Virus record (IMG/VR): IMGVR_UViG_3300045789_000303
Coordinates: 1 to 23,818 of that record
Length of the DNA: 23,818 nt
Direction: 5' to 3' (one strand)
From: a virus
Position numbers and translations under genes: made by a program. Shown one piece after another: positions 16,270-23,735 of the stretch (positions are counted from its first letter, which is position 1; every line of letters starts with the position of its first letter). The notes under the pieces are model-generated. The model was not told the DNA's origin, did not search any database, and saw only the letters and a program-made list of their open reading frames with translations.

Positions 16270-16271
16270 TG
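16254..16271 (+). promoter_or_regulatory. Ribosome binding site and TAATG overlap starting the propeller gene
   Basis: AGGGGG at 16254-16259 lies nine bases before the ATG at 16269-16271. That ATG shares its A with the TAA stop of the upstream gene. The arrangement fixes the start and suggests translational coupling of the two genes. Confidence 0.7.
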
Positions 16272-19040
16272 CCAGAAGAATATCAAGTATATTATGATTC
16301 TGACGCAAGAAAATTTAAAATGTACCTTAATCAAAATTATGTAACAGTTGGTGCTATACATGAAGAGATTAAAAAAGTAGAGTATAAAGACGATATATAT
16401 CTCTCAACATTTGATTCTACCTTTTCGCCAAATACAGACCCATACACACCTATTGTAAGTCTCAATAAATACGATTCTGATGCTAATCCTATAACTTGGA
16501 CTGTACAACACTTGACTAGTACAAGTCTTGGAATTCTTAATAATGTTGATCTTTTTAACATGGATACTGAATGGATTGCACATGTATCTAAGGGGTCAGT
16601 AGCAAATCGTCCATCAAACCAAAGACTTAATCCAACAATTTCAAAATTAGTTGGTTCTGGAAACGAATATACAATAACACCAATTCTTTCTAGAACATCA
16701 GGAGATTATGATTATTCTGAATATACAGAAGAAATTACAAATGATGTTTATAAATTTACTGGAAAAATTGCGACAGGCAGTGGAAAAAGTGGGTTGCCAA
16801 AAAAGAGCAATTTAGATTCAAATTATCTTGAAAATAGTTTTTATTTTACACTTGAATATACTCCAACTCAAGCGCATGTTACCTTTGGGAATATTCCAGA
16901 TTTTTATGATTACATTGGATTAGGCGCACCAGATGTAAAATATAAAGTATCATCACCGTTAAGACTTTTAACGAATTGCCAAGGGATTGTTTTTAATGAT
17001 GTAGATTCTTCACCGTCAACTGGTAATATATCTGGTAAAAAATTATTTGCTGTGAATAACTCAAGTAGTGGAAGAACGGTAAATCAATATAATCTTAACA
17101 ATCCTTATGGGGTTGATTCATTGTTCTCAACGTCTACTCCAGATAAATCATTAGGAATATATAATAATTTAGGAATTTCAAACAGTATTACAGAAGCAAT
17201 AAATTCAAGTAATTTGTATGGTTTAGATTTTAACGATTCTGGTACTAGATTATTTTTGGCAGATAAAGGCCATAATAATATATACCAATATGATCTTACA
17301 AATCCATATGAATTAGATGATTCTGCATATTATAAAACTGATTATTATGAAAACGCAAATATTCAAAATCCTGTGACTGTTTCTCAATCGGCAAACAGTC
17401 AAATTAGAGACTATACTTATAATGCCTATTGGTGGAATCCTATAACACAATGGTTTCCTCCACAAAATATATATGATAACACTTTTACCACACATTTATC
17501 AAAAGATGGCAAACATTATTATATTATGGATGCTAATGGAATTAAGCAACATGATTTAAGTCATAAAGATCAAATATGCACTGCAAATTATGTAGGGTTG
17601 TTCTCTATTTTTGAATCTACAAAAAGATTTTATTGGCCTAACGGCAAAAGTAATTCCTATGCTTATAGTAGATATGGTGGAGGATATGTACGAACTGATT
17701 CAACATTTTCCACAATTACTCAACACTTCAGAGAAATATTACCAGAAGGGTATAGTCCTTTTCCAACATATAGAAGGGCTGCACATTTTAACAAAAACCC
17801 AATACGGATACTGATAAACCAAATACTTAGAATTGTTGGGTATAAAATTCAATACGATTTTATACATTCCGCATATCCTCAATGCTTTACAATTTCTGGT
17901 GATGGTACTAAATTATATATTTTATGGGGATGTGCTTATGATAAAGGACAGTTAAAACAATACACATTAACAACTCCTTGGTTAATATCATCAGCAACTT
18001 CTACTGCTACAGTGAGCCATGGTATAGGTCAAAAAAGTCCAAATACAGATAATGTAACAGAATCAAAATTATATAGTTGTTGGGGAATAGAACTTAAACC
18101 AGATGGAAGTTCTCTATTTATTTGGGATAATGATACAAATTACATTTATGAATTTACAATGTCTACACCATATGATATAACAACTGTGCAAAATGATGCT
18201 GGGATAATCCAACCTTGGAGTGGGTCATATACAAGACGTTCACCTCAAATTGTTACTTCACCAAGATTAAAACATTTTAAAATGAATAGAATTGGAACAA
18301 AATTTTATTTATCAAATTCTTCAGTGACAAGACAATATAGCATGTCAATTCCCTACGATGTTTCAACTGCAACTTTTGAGGTAGAAAGATCAACACTTGG
18401 TGTAACAGATGTTTCTAGTGGTGCTGGGTTTGAACTTAATGAGGATGAAACTACTATCTATCTTCCGAAAACTACTGAAACTCAAATACAATCATTTCAA
18501 CTCACTAATAGCAGTGCAGCAAATAATGATAGTGCAGATTTAAATTCAGCAGTTACGGTACAAACACAAAAATACTTAAATTTAGATACTTATATTTCAT
18601 CAAATCGGCTGCATGATGTAACATTAACCTCTGATGGAAAACAGATGTATGTTATTGAAAATAGAAGCACTACCGCTCAGAAAGTTCATAGGTATAATCT
18701 ATCAGATTCAAATGAAATTTACAGTGCAGTATATGATTCTGCTTTTTCAACATTACCTGATTATAGTCTGATTACTGGTATGGCATTAAACGATTCTGAG
18801 AATAAGATGATAATTGTTGGTGGTCCAAGTAGCAAGGGTTTCTTGCGAGAGTATACGATTACAAATCCATTCTCTAATAGCACATTCAATACCCATGAAT
18901 ATTTATTAACTGGACCAAATAATAAAAATATGGCAGATATTCATTTTACTCCTGAAGGGGATAAATTTATAACATTAGGTAATAATGGAATGATGGATGT
19001 ATATACCACAAGAAATAAATTTGTTATTAAACCAATATAA
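16269..19040 (+). CDS. Beta-propeller-like virion protein (923 aa, about ten repeats)
   Basis: Residues 1-235 are an unassigned N-terminal part (starts MPEEYQVYYDSDARKFKMYL). From about residue 239 onward there are roughly ten repeats of form 'hydrophobic-x-(D/N/P)xGxxLY(I/L)...IxQYxLxxPYDIxxA', for example DSGTRLFLADKGHNNIYQY (about 320), GDGTKLYILWG (about 541), PDGSSLFIWDN (about 608) and SDGKQMYVIEN (about 783). The phrase PYxxxxA closing each repeat is typical of blade linkers in WD/NHL-like propellers. No signal peptide, membrane segment or catalytic motif was seen. It overlaps the upstream gene by one base and so is probably co-expressed with it. It shares the Asp-Ser style of its neighbours. 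I infer a receptor-binding or fibre-associated structural protein; the propeller fold is likely, the exact role unknown. Confidence 0.7.
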   Translation: MPEEYQVYYDSDARKFKMYLNQNYVTVGAIHEEIKKVEYKDDIYLSTFDSTFSPNTDPYTPIVSLNKYDSDANPITWTVQHLTSTSLGILNNVDLFNMDTEWIAHVSKGSVANRPSNQRLNPTISKLVGSGNEYTITPILSRTSGDYDYSEYTEEITNDVYKFTGKIATGSGKSGLPKKSNLDSNYLENSFYFTLEYTPTQAHVTFGNIPDFYDYIGLGAPDVKYKVSSPLRLLTNCQGIVFNDVDSSPSTGNISGKKLFAVNNSSSGRTVNQYNLNNPYGVDSLFSTSTPDKSLGIYNNLGISNSITEAINSSNLYGLDFNDSGTRLFLADKGHNNIYQYDLTNPYELDDSAYYKTDYYENANIQNPVTVSQSANSQIRDYTYNAYWWNPITQWFPPQNIYDNTFTTHLSKDGKHYYIMDANGIKQHDLSHKDQICTANYVGLFSIFESTKRFYWPNGKSNSYAYSRYGGGYVRTDSTFSTITQHFREILPEGYSPFPTYRRAAHFNKNPIRILINQILRIVGYKIQYDFIHSAYPQCFTISGDGTKLYILWGCAYDKGQLKQYTLTTPWLISSATSTATVSHGIGQKSPNTDNVTESKLYSCWGIELKPDGSSLFIWDNDTNYIYEFTMSTPYDITTVQNDAGIIQPWSGSYTRRSPQIVTSPRLKHFKMNRIGTKFYLSNSSVTRQYSMSIPYDVSTATFEVERSTLGVTDVSSGAGFELNEDETTIYLPKTTETQIQSFQLTNSSAANNDSADLNSAVTVQTQKYLNLDTYISSNRLHDVTLTSDGKQMYVIENRSTTAQKVHRYNLSDSNEIYSAVYDSAFSTLPDYSLITGMALNDSENKMIIVGGPSSKGFLREYTITNPFSNSTFNTHEYLLTGPNNKNMADIHFTPEGDKFITLGNNGMMDVYTTRNKFVIKPI
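16983..19025 (+). repeat. About ten degenerate propeller-blade repeats
   Basis: Repeat starts by eye fall near residues 239, 316, 405, 537, 604, 667, 718, 780, 835 and 888 of the protein. The first three are long, with insertions (for example the Trp/Pro/Tyr-rich stretch around 17430-17470); the last seven are regular at about 50-65 residues. Ten is more than the usual six to eight blades, so this may be one seven-bladed propeller plus extra repeats, or a larger ring. Confidence 0.6.
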
Positions 19041-19051
19041 ATTGATAATCA

Positions 19052-19059
19052 TATAAATA
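19052..19059 (+). promoter_or_regulatory. T4-type late promoter TATAAATA
   Basis: An exact TATAAATA, the -10 element read by the T4 gp55 late sigma factor, lies in the 46-base gap after the propeller gene, 27 bases before the ATG at 19087. AAGGA at 19073-19077 sits between it and the start as ribosome site. The position is as expected for a late structural gene. Confidence 0.75.
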
Positions 19060-19086
19060 GTAGAGAATAATTAAGGATAACTGAAT

Positions 19087-19773
19087 ATGCCCACCAAAGG
19101 AAGATCATTAGCAAATGGAGAGATGTTTGGAGATTTTATTCCTAGCAATGACTCTGCTTATGATTTAGGATCATTCACTAAAAAGTGGAAAGATTTACAT
19201 TTAAGCGGTAGTACATTATACATAGGTGATAGTGGATCAATTTCATCAAACGTAGGTGGTGCGATTGGATTGCCTGCAATAGAAATTGGCACTGGTGCGA
19301 ATACAGTTTCTTTAACGGCTAGTGATAGTGGTGAAATGGTAATTCCTGCTATAAAGATTGGTTCTGGTGCAACGGCAGTAGTTCTTAAAGCATCCGCGTC
19401 AGGAACTTTAGAAACAACTAATACGTCTGGAGTAGTTCAAGATACTGCTTCAAGCATAGTGAGTATGGTTCAAACTGGTGCGTTGATCGTTACTACTGGT
19501 ACAAAAAGATGGTATTCGCCGGGCGCATCAAACACAATAAGCAAAATTGTTGCGAGAGTTAGTACAGCACCTGCTGGTGCTACACTGAACATAGTAGTAA
19601 ATAAGAATGGTTCTTCGGCAGCGACATTATCAATAGCAGATGGTGGAACAAAAATTGTTAATAGTTCTCCTAGCATATCATTAGTAGAAGATGATTATTT
19701 AACGGTAGATATAACACAAATTGGAAGCACTACAGCGGGGTCTGATCTCACTGTTATGTTTACATATATATAA
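19087..19773 (+). CDS. Short fibre-like structural protein (228 aa)
   Basis: The ATG has AAGGA nine bases upstream and its own late promoter. Residues about 14-50 (DFIPSNDSAYDLGSFTKK, then KDLHLSGSTLYIG) match the module found twice in the giant fibre. Residues about 60-110 hold two imperfect copies of a unit of form 'PAI(E/K)IGxGAxxVxLxAS'. Residues about 132-228 form a C-terminal domain (TGTKRWYSPGASNTI, VVNKNGSSAATLSI, DYLTVDITQIGSTTAGSDL) that I recognise as a recurrent tip or jelly-roll-like domain in marine T4-like phage structural proteins. I infer a short virion fibre or tip protein. Its shared module may let it assemble with, or be derived from, the giant fibre. Confidence 0.75.
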   Translation: MPTKGRSLANGEMFGDFIPSNDSAYDLGSFTKKWKDLHLSGSTLYIGDSGSISSNVGGAIGLPAIEIGTGANTVSLTASDSGEMVIPAIKIGSGATAVVLKASASGTLETTNTSGVVQDTASSIVSMVQTGALIVTTGTKRWYSPGASNTISKIVARVSTAPAGATLNIVVNKNGSSAATLSIADGGTKIVNSSPSISLVEDDYLTVDITQIGSTTAGSDLTVMFTYI

Positions 19774-19776
19774 ATA
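19769..19776 (+). promoter_or_regulatory. T4-type late promoter TATAAATA overlapping a stop codon
   Basis: The exact TATAAATA contains the TAA stop (19771-19773) of the short fibre gene, so coding end and promoter share bases. It lies 19 bases before the ATG at 19795. TGGAG at 19785-19789 is the ribosome site. The initiation point expected from T4 spacing would leave only a very short leader. Confidence 0.7.
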
Positions 19777-19794
19777 GAGTGGGGTGGAGTCAAT

Positions 19795-20022
19795 ATGCAA
19801 TTTACAAAAACACATGAAGATTTTGATGATAGCGACAATTCAATTACAGTAACTCGCACATTTGATGCGGTTCTTAATGGATCAATATTGGAAATTTCAG
19901 AAATTATAGATGGTTCTTCGGTTCTTAGTATGATTCAGCCATGGAAGCCAAAGCCAGATGGAAGTAGAAGTAATTGGGTAGATATAAATGAAGCCGTTGA
20001 ATGGTATAAACTTCAAGCATAA
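19795..20022 (+). CDS. Small hypothetical protein (75 aa) in the fibre cluster
   Basis: I do not recognise a family. It starts at an ATG with a good TGGAG ribosome site and the late promoter at 19769, which makes it a real gene despite its size. The first two thirds look beta-rich and acidic (DFDDSDNS near residue 10); the last third contains Trp/Pro (QPWKPKPDG) and ends with a likely amphipathic helix (INEAVEWYKLQA). No signal peptide or membrane segment is visible. It is flanked on both sides by fibre-like genes. It might be a small virion component or a fibre assembly factor, by analogy with small chaperone genes found next to phage fibres, but nothing in the sequence shows this. Confidence 0.65.
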   Translation: MQFTKTHEDFDDSDNSITVTRTFDAVLNGSILEISEIIDGSSVLSMIQPWKPKPDGSRSNWVDINEAVEWYKLQA

Positions 20023-20036
20023 AATAGGATAAAAAT

Positions 20037-21899
20037 ATGGCATTAATTAAAAAGGGATATCAGGCACATAAATTTCCTGTAATAGAGAGTCCACATGCAG
20101 GAAGTACTATGATCTATCTGTATCATCAGCCTCATGACAAAACCACACTTGCTCCTATAATGGCAAATGAAGCATTGACACAACAGCAACACGATTATCC
20201 ACAAATGGCATATGGGAACACGGCGATGCACCCAGCAGGCACTGGCTACAGTGGGCTTAATATAGTAAATAATAATGAAACTTCAATCAGTGCATCGACT
20301 TTCAGGGCTGGGGGAGGTTTTACAGTAATGCTTCCAAAAATGACCGCAGGAACTTCTTATGGTGCAGTTGTAGGTGGGCATAATGACTATTATTGGTCAA
20401 ATGTGGACCCTTGTCCATTTATGAGTATGGATGAAACTATTGAAAATGCAAGAATGCGTAGAATAGTTGATGGTAGTGATGAATTAGTGGTAATGTTAGG
20501 AAATGAGGGCTGGAGTTCAAACTATCATTGTAATGTTAGTTGGTATAATAAAGGTTCTACTTACAATTTACACGATTCACCGCCTTCAAATGATGAGTAC
20601 TTATATAGTCATAGCAGTACTTATTATGAATTTCCTTACATATCAACTGTAAAAGTTGGAAATTATGTTTCTAGTATATATGCTTATTATCGCTACAATT
20701 ATGCATATCAATATGTCAAGATTGGTAGAAACTCGTTTTCTAATTATCATAGTGCAACTAAAGAAACGATAGCAGCATCACAGAGGAATTATTATACTTT
20801 ACAATATATAGGTACTACAAGTGACGGAAATCCACTATACTTATATAATTTTAGCACAAATGATCATCAACAGTATGTTACAAAACACAATGTCGCATCA
20901 AACACTATAACCGACTTGCATAATTTTACTGCTGCACCTAGTGCAACAGGAACAAGTGCTGGTGGAACAAGAGCAACAAGTGCATTTGAGACAATTTCAA
21001 AAATGGCAAGTCACGTATTTGATGATCCAGCAAGTTCTGGAAATAAAGCATTTTATTTACCATATTTTGATACTAGTATGAATTATCACCCTTGGTGTTT
21101 TAAATGGAATACTTCGGCTGACACTTTTACCAGAGATCAATGTTCAACTATTACTGGAACTTTAAGTAGTGGAATGTTAAATAATATGGATGGCACTACG
21201 TCTTATAGAGCCAGACTTAAAGGACTTGCAATAAACGAAACCTTTGTTAATAGCGGAAATAGGTATTTAACAGTATTTCCCTTACAAGGTCAAAAAGATG
21301 TAACTATTAGTACTCCGACGAAGAGAACATTTGTAACTTATGCCGTAAGTGGTTCTGATGCTACAGCGTTAACATATCATAGTAACGTAATATCATCCAC
21401 TCAAATATACCAAATTATATGGTTAAATGATACTAGAACTAAATTAGGAACTTTTAGTGAAAATGCATTTAAAATTTATAATTGGAATAATACTGATGGG
21501 TGGGTACTAACTTCTACAATTAATGAGTCATTTAATGCTGTAGGAAGAGACTCAACAGATAGAATTTGGGCTGTTGGTGGAACCAGAGATGATGTACCAG
21601 TTGATATTCATTTACTATCTAATGCAACTCCAGTGAGAGTGGCAGTAACACCTGCTGATAGCACTTATAACTACGCTGGTTCAAATATAAATTCTACTGT
21701 TGGAGTTAGTGCATATAATATGGATGGTGCTAGAATGGCAGTAAGTGTTAATTTAACTATTCAGGGAAGTACGATGACTTTTAGTGGTGGGGCAACAACC
21801 GCAACTGTAACTACTAGTACTTCTGCTGATGTGAATGAAGCAATTATTATAACTGGATCAGGTACAAGTGATATATTAACAAATGTACAATTGTCGTAG
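20037..21899 (+). CDS. Tyr-rich beta structural protein (620 aa), likely fibre/adhesin
   Basis: The ATG follows AGGAT at 20026-20030, 14 bases after the previous stop. The N-terminal part (MALIKKGYQAHKFPV...) is unassigned. Residues about 190-300 are rich in Tyr, Ser and Asn (for example YAYYRYNYAYQYVKIG), a style seen in carbohydrate-binding surfaces. Residues about 340-525 have propeller- or kelch-like strands (SGNKAFYLPYFD, FKWNTSADTFTRD, IYNWNNTDGWVL, DRIWAVGG). Residues about 532-620 form an Ig-like or sandwich C-terminal domain (VRVAVTPADSTYNYAG, GARMAVSVNLTIQGSTMTF) that I recall as recurrent at the ends of marine T4-like phage structural proteins. No enzyme motif was seen. Position between fibre genes and neck genes argues for a virion protein; the precise role is unknown. 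Confidence 0.7.
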   Translation: MALIKKGYQAHKFPVIESPHAGSTMIYLYHQPHDKTTLAPIMANEALTQQQHDYPQMAYGNTAMHPAGTGYSGLNIVNNNETSISASTFRAGGGFTVMLPKMTAGTSYGAVVGGHNDYYWSNVDPCPFMSMDETIENARMRRIVDGSDELVVMLGNEGWSSNYHCNVSWYNKGSTYNLHDSPPSNDEYLYSHSSTYYEFPYISTVKVGNYVSSIYAYYRYNYAYQYVKIGRNSFSNYHSATKETIAASQRNYYTLQYIGTTSDGNPLYLYNFSTNDHQQYVTKHNVASNTITDLHNFTAAPSATGTSAGGTRATSAFETISKMASHVFDDPASSGNKAFYLPYFDTSMNYHPWCFKWNTSADTFTRDQCSTITGTLSSGMLNNMDGTTSYRARLKGLAINETFVNSGNRYLTVFPLQGQKDVTISTPTKRTFVTYAVSGSDATALTYHSNVISSTQIYQIIWLNDTRTKLGTFSENAFKIYNWNNTDGWVLTSTINESFNAVGRDSTDRIWAVGGTRDDVPVDIHLLSNATPVRVAVTPADSTYNYAGSNINSTVGVSAYNMDGARMAVSVNLTIQGSTMTFSGGATTATVTTSTSADVNEAIIITGSGTSDILTNVQLS

Positions 21900-21908
21900 G
21901 TAGTCATA

Positions 21909-22298
21909 ATGTCATCTATTGTTAATCAACTCACTAGAATAAACGCATCACAAAAACCAGATATTAAAGTATTTAATGATAGGTTTAGTATTAAAGTTAG
22001 TGATGTAAATTCTAGTTGGGTATATTCTGAGATTAGTGCGATATTACAAATAAATGGCGATAGTCATACTGTCAATAGTGCTGGTGGTAGTAATGTAAAT
22101 AATGCTAGTATTAATACAACATTTGTTTCGCGTGATTCTGATTTTTTCTCGGACATCATTGGAAAATATACTCCTGATGTAATAGGACATAATATAATCA
22201 AGGTTGGTTCCATATTCACTCCACCAGATATTTCTGAAGGCGGTGGTGGTGGTGGGACACCAACGGGACCAGAAGCACAGTCTTGGTCTTATGGATAA
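21909..22298 (+). CDS. Hypothetical 129-aa protein with a Gly-rich tail
   Basis: The ATG is 10 bases after the previous stop; the only upstream purine-rich element is a weak TAGGTAG overlapping that stop, so expression may depend on coupling. Residues 1-105 are predicted beta-rich (VSDVNSSWVYSEISAILQ, DFFSDIIGKYTPDVIG). The C-terminus is a flexible low-complexity tail: GGGGGGTPTGP ending in SWSYG. Poly-Gly tails of this kind also separate modules in the giant fibre. I recognise no family. It is the last gene before the promoter of the neck genes, a slot held by wac (fibritin) in T4, but it has no coiled coil, so it is not a fibritin by sequence. A small virion protein is the best guess. Confidence 0.6.
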   Translation: MSSIVNQLTRINASQKPDIKVFNDRFSIKVSDVNSSWVYSEISAILQINGDSHTVNSAGGSNVNNASINTTFVSRDSDFFSDIIGKYTPDVIGHNIIKVGSIFTPPDISEGGGGGGTPTGPEAQSWSYG

Positions 22299-22327
22299 TT
22301 TTAATAATATGTTGAGATTAAAATCTA

Positions 22328-22335
22328 TATAAATA
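22328..22335 (+). promoter_or_regulatory. T4-type late promoter TATAAATA upstream of neck genes
   Basis: An exact TATAAATA followed by G lies in the 69-base intergenic gap, 32 bases before the gp13-like ATG at 22368. TTAGGAAA around 22356-22363 is the ribosome site. It probably drives the gp13-like and gp14-like genes and the gene starting at 23735. Confidence 0.78.
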
Positions 22336-22367
22336 GAAGTGAATAAACTATTTAATTAGGAAACACT

Positions 22368-23126
22368 ATGTCATCAAATAGACCCGACACCAGAGATGAA
22401 TTGATAGATTACTGTTTGAGAAGATTAGGCTCACCAGTGATTGAGATCAATGTTGCGACAGACCAAGTAGAAGATCGTATTGATGACGCAATTGATTTTT
22501 ATCAAGAATTTCACTCAGATGCCACACATAGGACATATTTAAAACATCTCGTTACTTCTGACGATGTTACAAACAAATATATTCCAATACCTTCAAGCGT
22601 AATTTATGTAACAAAATTATTTCCTATTATTACTGCTGGCAATACTTCAAATTTCTTTGATATTAAATACCAAATGATGTTAAACGATGTTGCTGATATG
22701 GGTAGTTTTATTGGGGATTTAATGTATTATGAACAAATGCAACAACACTTGGCATTGATTGATACTAAATTGAATGGTATTCCACAAGTAGGCTATTCAC
22801 GCAGAGAGAATAGACTTCATATTCACGGTGAGTGGCAAAACGGTGATATAAAAGCAGGTGATTATTTGGTTGTAGAAGTGTTGCAAATTATTGATCCAGA
22901 TACAAATGTTTCTGTTTATAATGATAGGTTTCTAAAAGATTATGCAACTTGTTTGATAAAAATTCAATGGGGGTCAAACCTTATAAAATTTGAAAATATG
23001 CAAATGCCAGGTGGTGTCACATTAAATGGTAGACAAATATATGATGATGCGATACAAGATAGAGATAGACTTGAAGAACGAATGAGGCTGGAACAAGAAA
23101 TGCCACCTGATTTTATGGTGGGTTAA
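22368..23126 (+). CDS. 13: Neck protein, T4 gp13-like
   Basis: This is the head-completion (neck) protein family that, with gp14, seals the filled head and joins it to the tail. The N-terminus (RDELIDYCLRRLGSPVIEIN, then DRIDDAIDFYQEFH) and the C-terminus (YATCLIKIQWGSNLIKFE, MPGGVTLNGRQIYDDA, PPDFMVG) match what I recall of gp13 in marine T4-like phages. At 252 residues it is shorter than T4 gp13 (about 309), as is common in marine relatives. The start has an AGGAAA ribosome site and its own late promoter. It is followed after three bases by the gp14-like gene, the T4 order 13-14. Identification is from recognition of the sequence, not a search. Confidence 0.88.
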   Translation: MSSNRPDTRDELIDYCLRRLGSPVIEINVATDQVEDRIDDAIDFYQEFHSDATHRTYLKHLVTSDDVTNKYIPIPSSVIYVTKLFPIITAGNTSNFFDIKYQMMLNDVADMGSFIGDLMYYEQMQQHLALIDTKLNGIPQVGYSRRENRLHIHGEWQNGDIKAGDYLVVEVLQIIDPDTNVSVYNDRFLKDYATCLIKIQWGSNLIKFENMQMPGGVTLNGRQIYDDAIQDRDRLEERMRLEQEMPPDFMVG

Positions 23127-23129
23127 AAT

Positions 23130-23735
23130 ATGACAACTAATCATTATATTTCTCAAACAGTAAGAAGCGAACAAAATCTTTATGAAGATATCGTTATAGA
23201 GTCTCTTAAAACTTATGGGCAAGACGTTTATTATCTTCCTAGAACCATCGTTAATGAAAATAAAGTTTTTGGTGATGATGTCCCATCAGCATTTAATTCT
23301 TCATACAAAATAGAAATGTATATTGAAAATACTGAGGGTTTTGATGGTGAAGGTGATCTGTTTACAAAGTTTGGCGTAGAAATACGTGATGCTGCTACAT
23401 TTATAGTTGCTAGAAGAAGGTGGAGAAACCTAGTTGGTCAAACGACTAACGATATAGATCAAATAGACCGACCAGCAGAAGGTGATTTAATATATTTACC
23501 TTTATCAAAATCTATGTTTGAAATAATGCATGTTGAGCATGAACAGCCATTTTATGCTTTAAGCAATTTACCGACATATAAAATGCGATGTGAATTATTT
23601 GTTTATAATGATGAATCATTTGATACTAGTTTGGTTGTTCTTAATGAACTTGAGGCAACAGATGCTTATACTTATGAACTTACCTTAAAAATTCCTAAAC
23701 AAGCAACTGCGACTGCTAATATAGGAGTGATATAA
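23130..23735 (+). CDS. 14: Neck protein, T4 gp14-like
   Basis: Partner of gp13 in the head-tail neck. The opening QNLYEDIVIESLKTYGQDV, then YYLPRTIVNENKVFGDD, YKIEMYIENTEGFDGEGD and KFGVEIRDAATFIVARRRW are typical of gp14 in T4-like phages. The protein is 201 residues, shorter than T4 gp14 (about 256), and ends shortly after TYELTLKIPKQ. The stop overlaps the next ATG by one base (TAATG at 23733-23737), so the C-terminal truncation relative to T4 is followed at once by another structural-type frame. It lies three bases after gp13, with which it is clearly co-transcribed. Unlike the fibre genes it shows no Asp-Ser repeats. Confidence 0.88.
   Translation: MTTNHYISQTVRSEQNLYEDIVIESLKTYGQDVYYLPRTIVNENKVFGDDVPSAFNSSYKIEMYIENTEGFDGEGDLFTKFGVEIRDAATFIVARRRWRNLVGQTTNDIDQIDRPAEGDLIYLPLSKSMFEIMHVEHEQPFYALSNLPTYKMRCELFVYNDESFDTSLVVLNELEATDAYTYELTLKIPKQATATANIGVI

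Noticed and set aside
19983-19990. TATAAATG as a late promoter for the 620-residue gene
   Set aside because: It differs from the consensus at the last base and lies in coding sequence; the gene can be read from the promoter at 19769.
19795-20022. A T4 gp38-like fibre adhesin/chaperone
   Set aside because: It is much shorter than gp38 and lacks its Gly-rich segments; only the gene position is suggestive.
22315-22326. Short inverted repeat AGATTAAAATCT as a transcription terminator
   Set aside because: The stem is four to five AT-rich pairs with a tiny loop and no U-run; it sits just before a promoter and is too weak to call.
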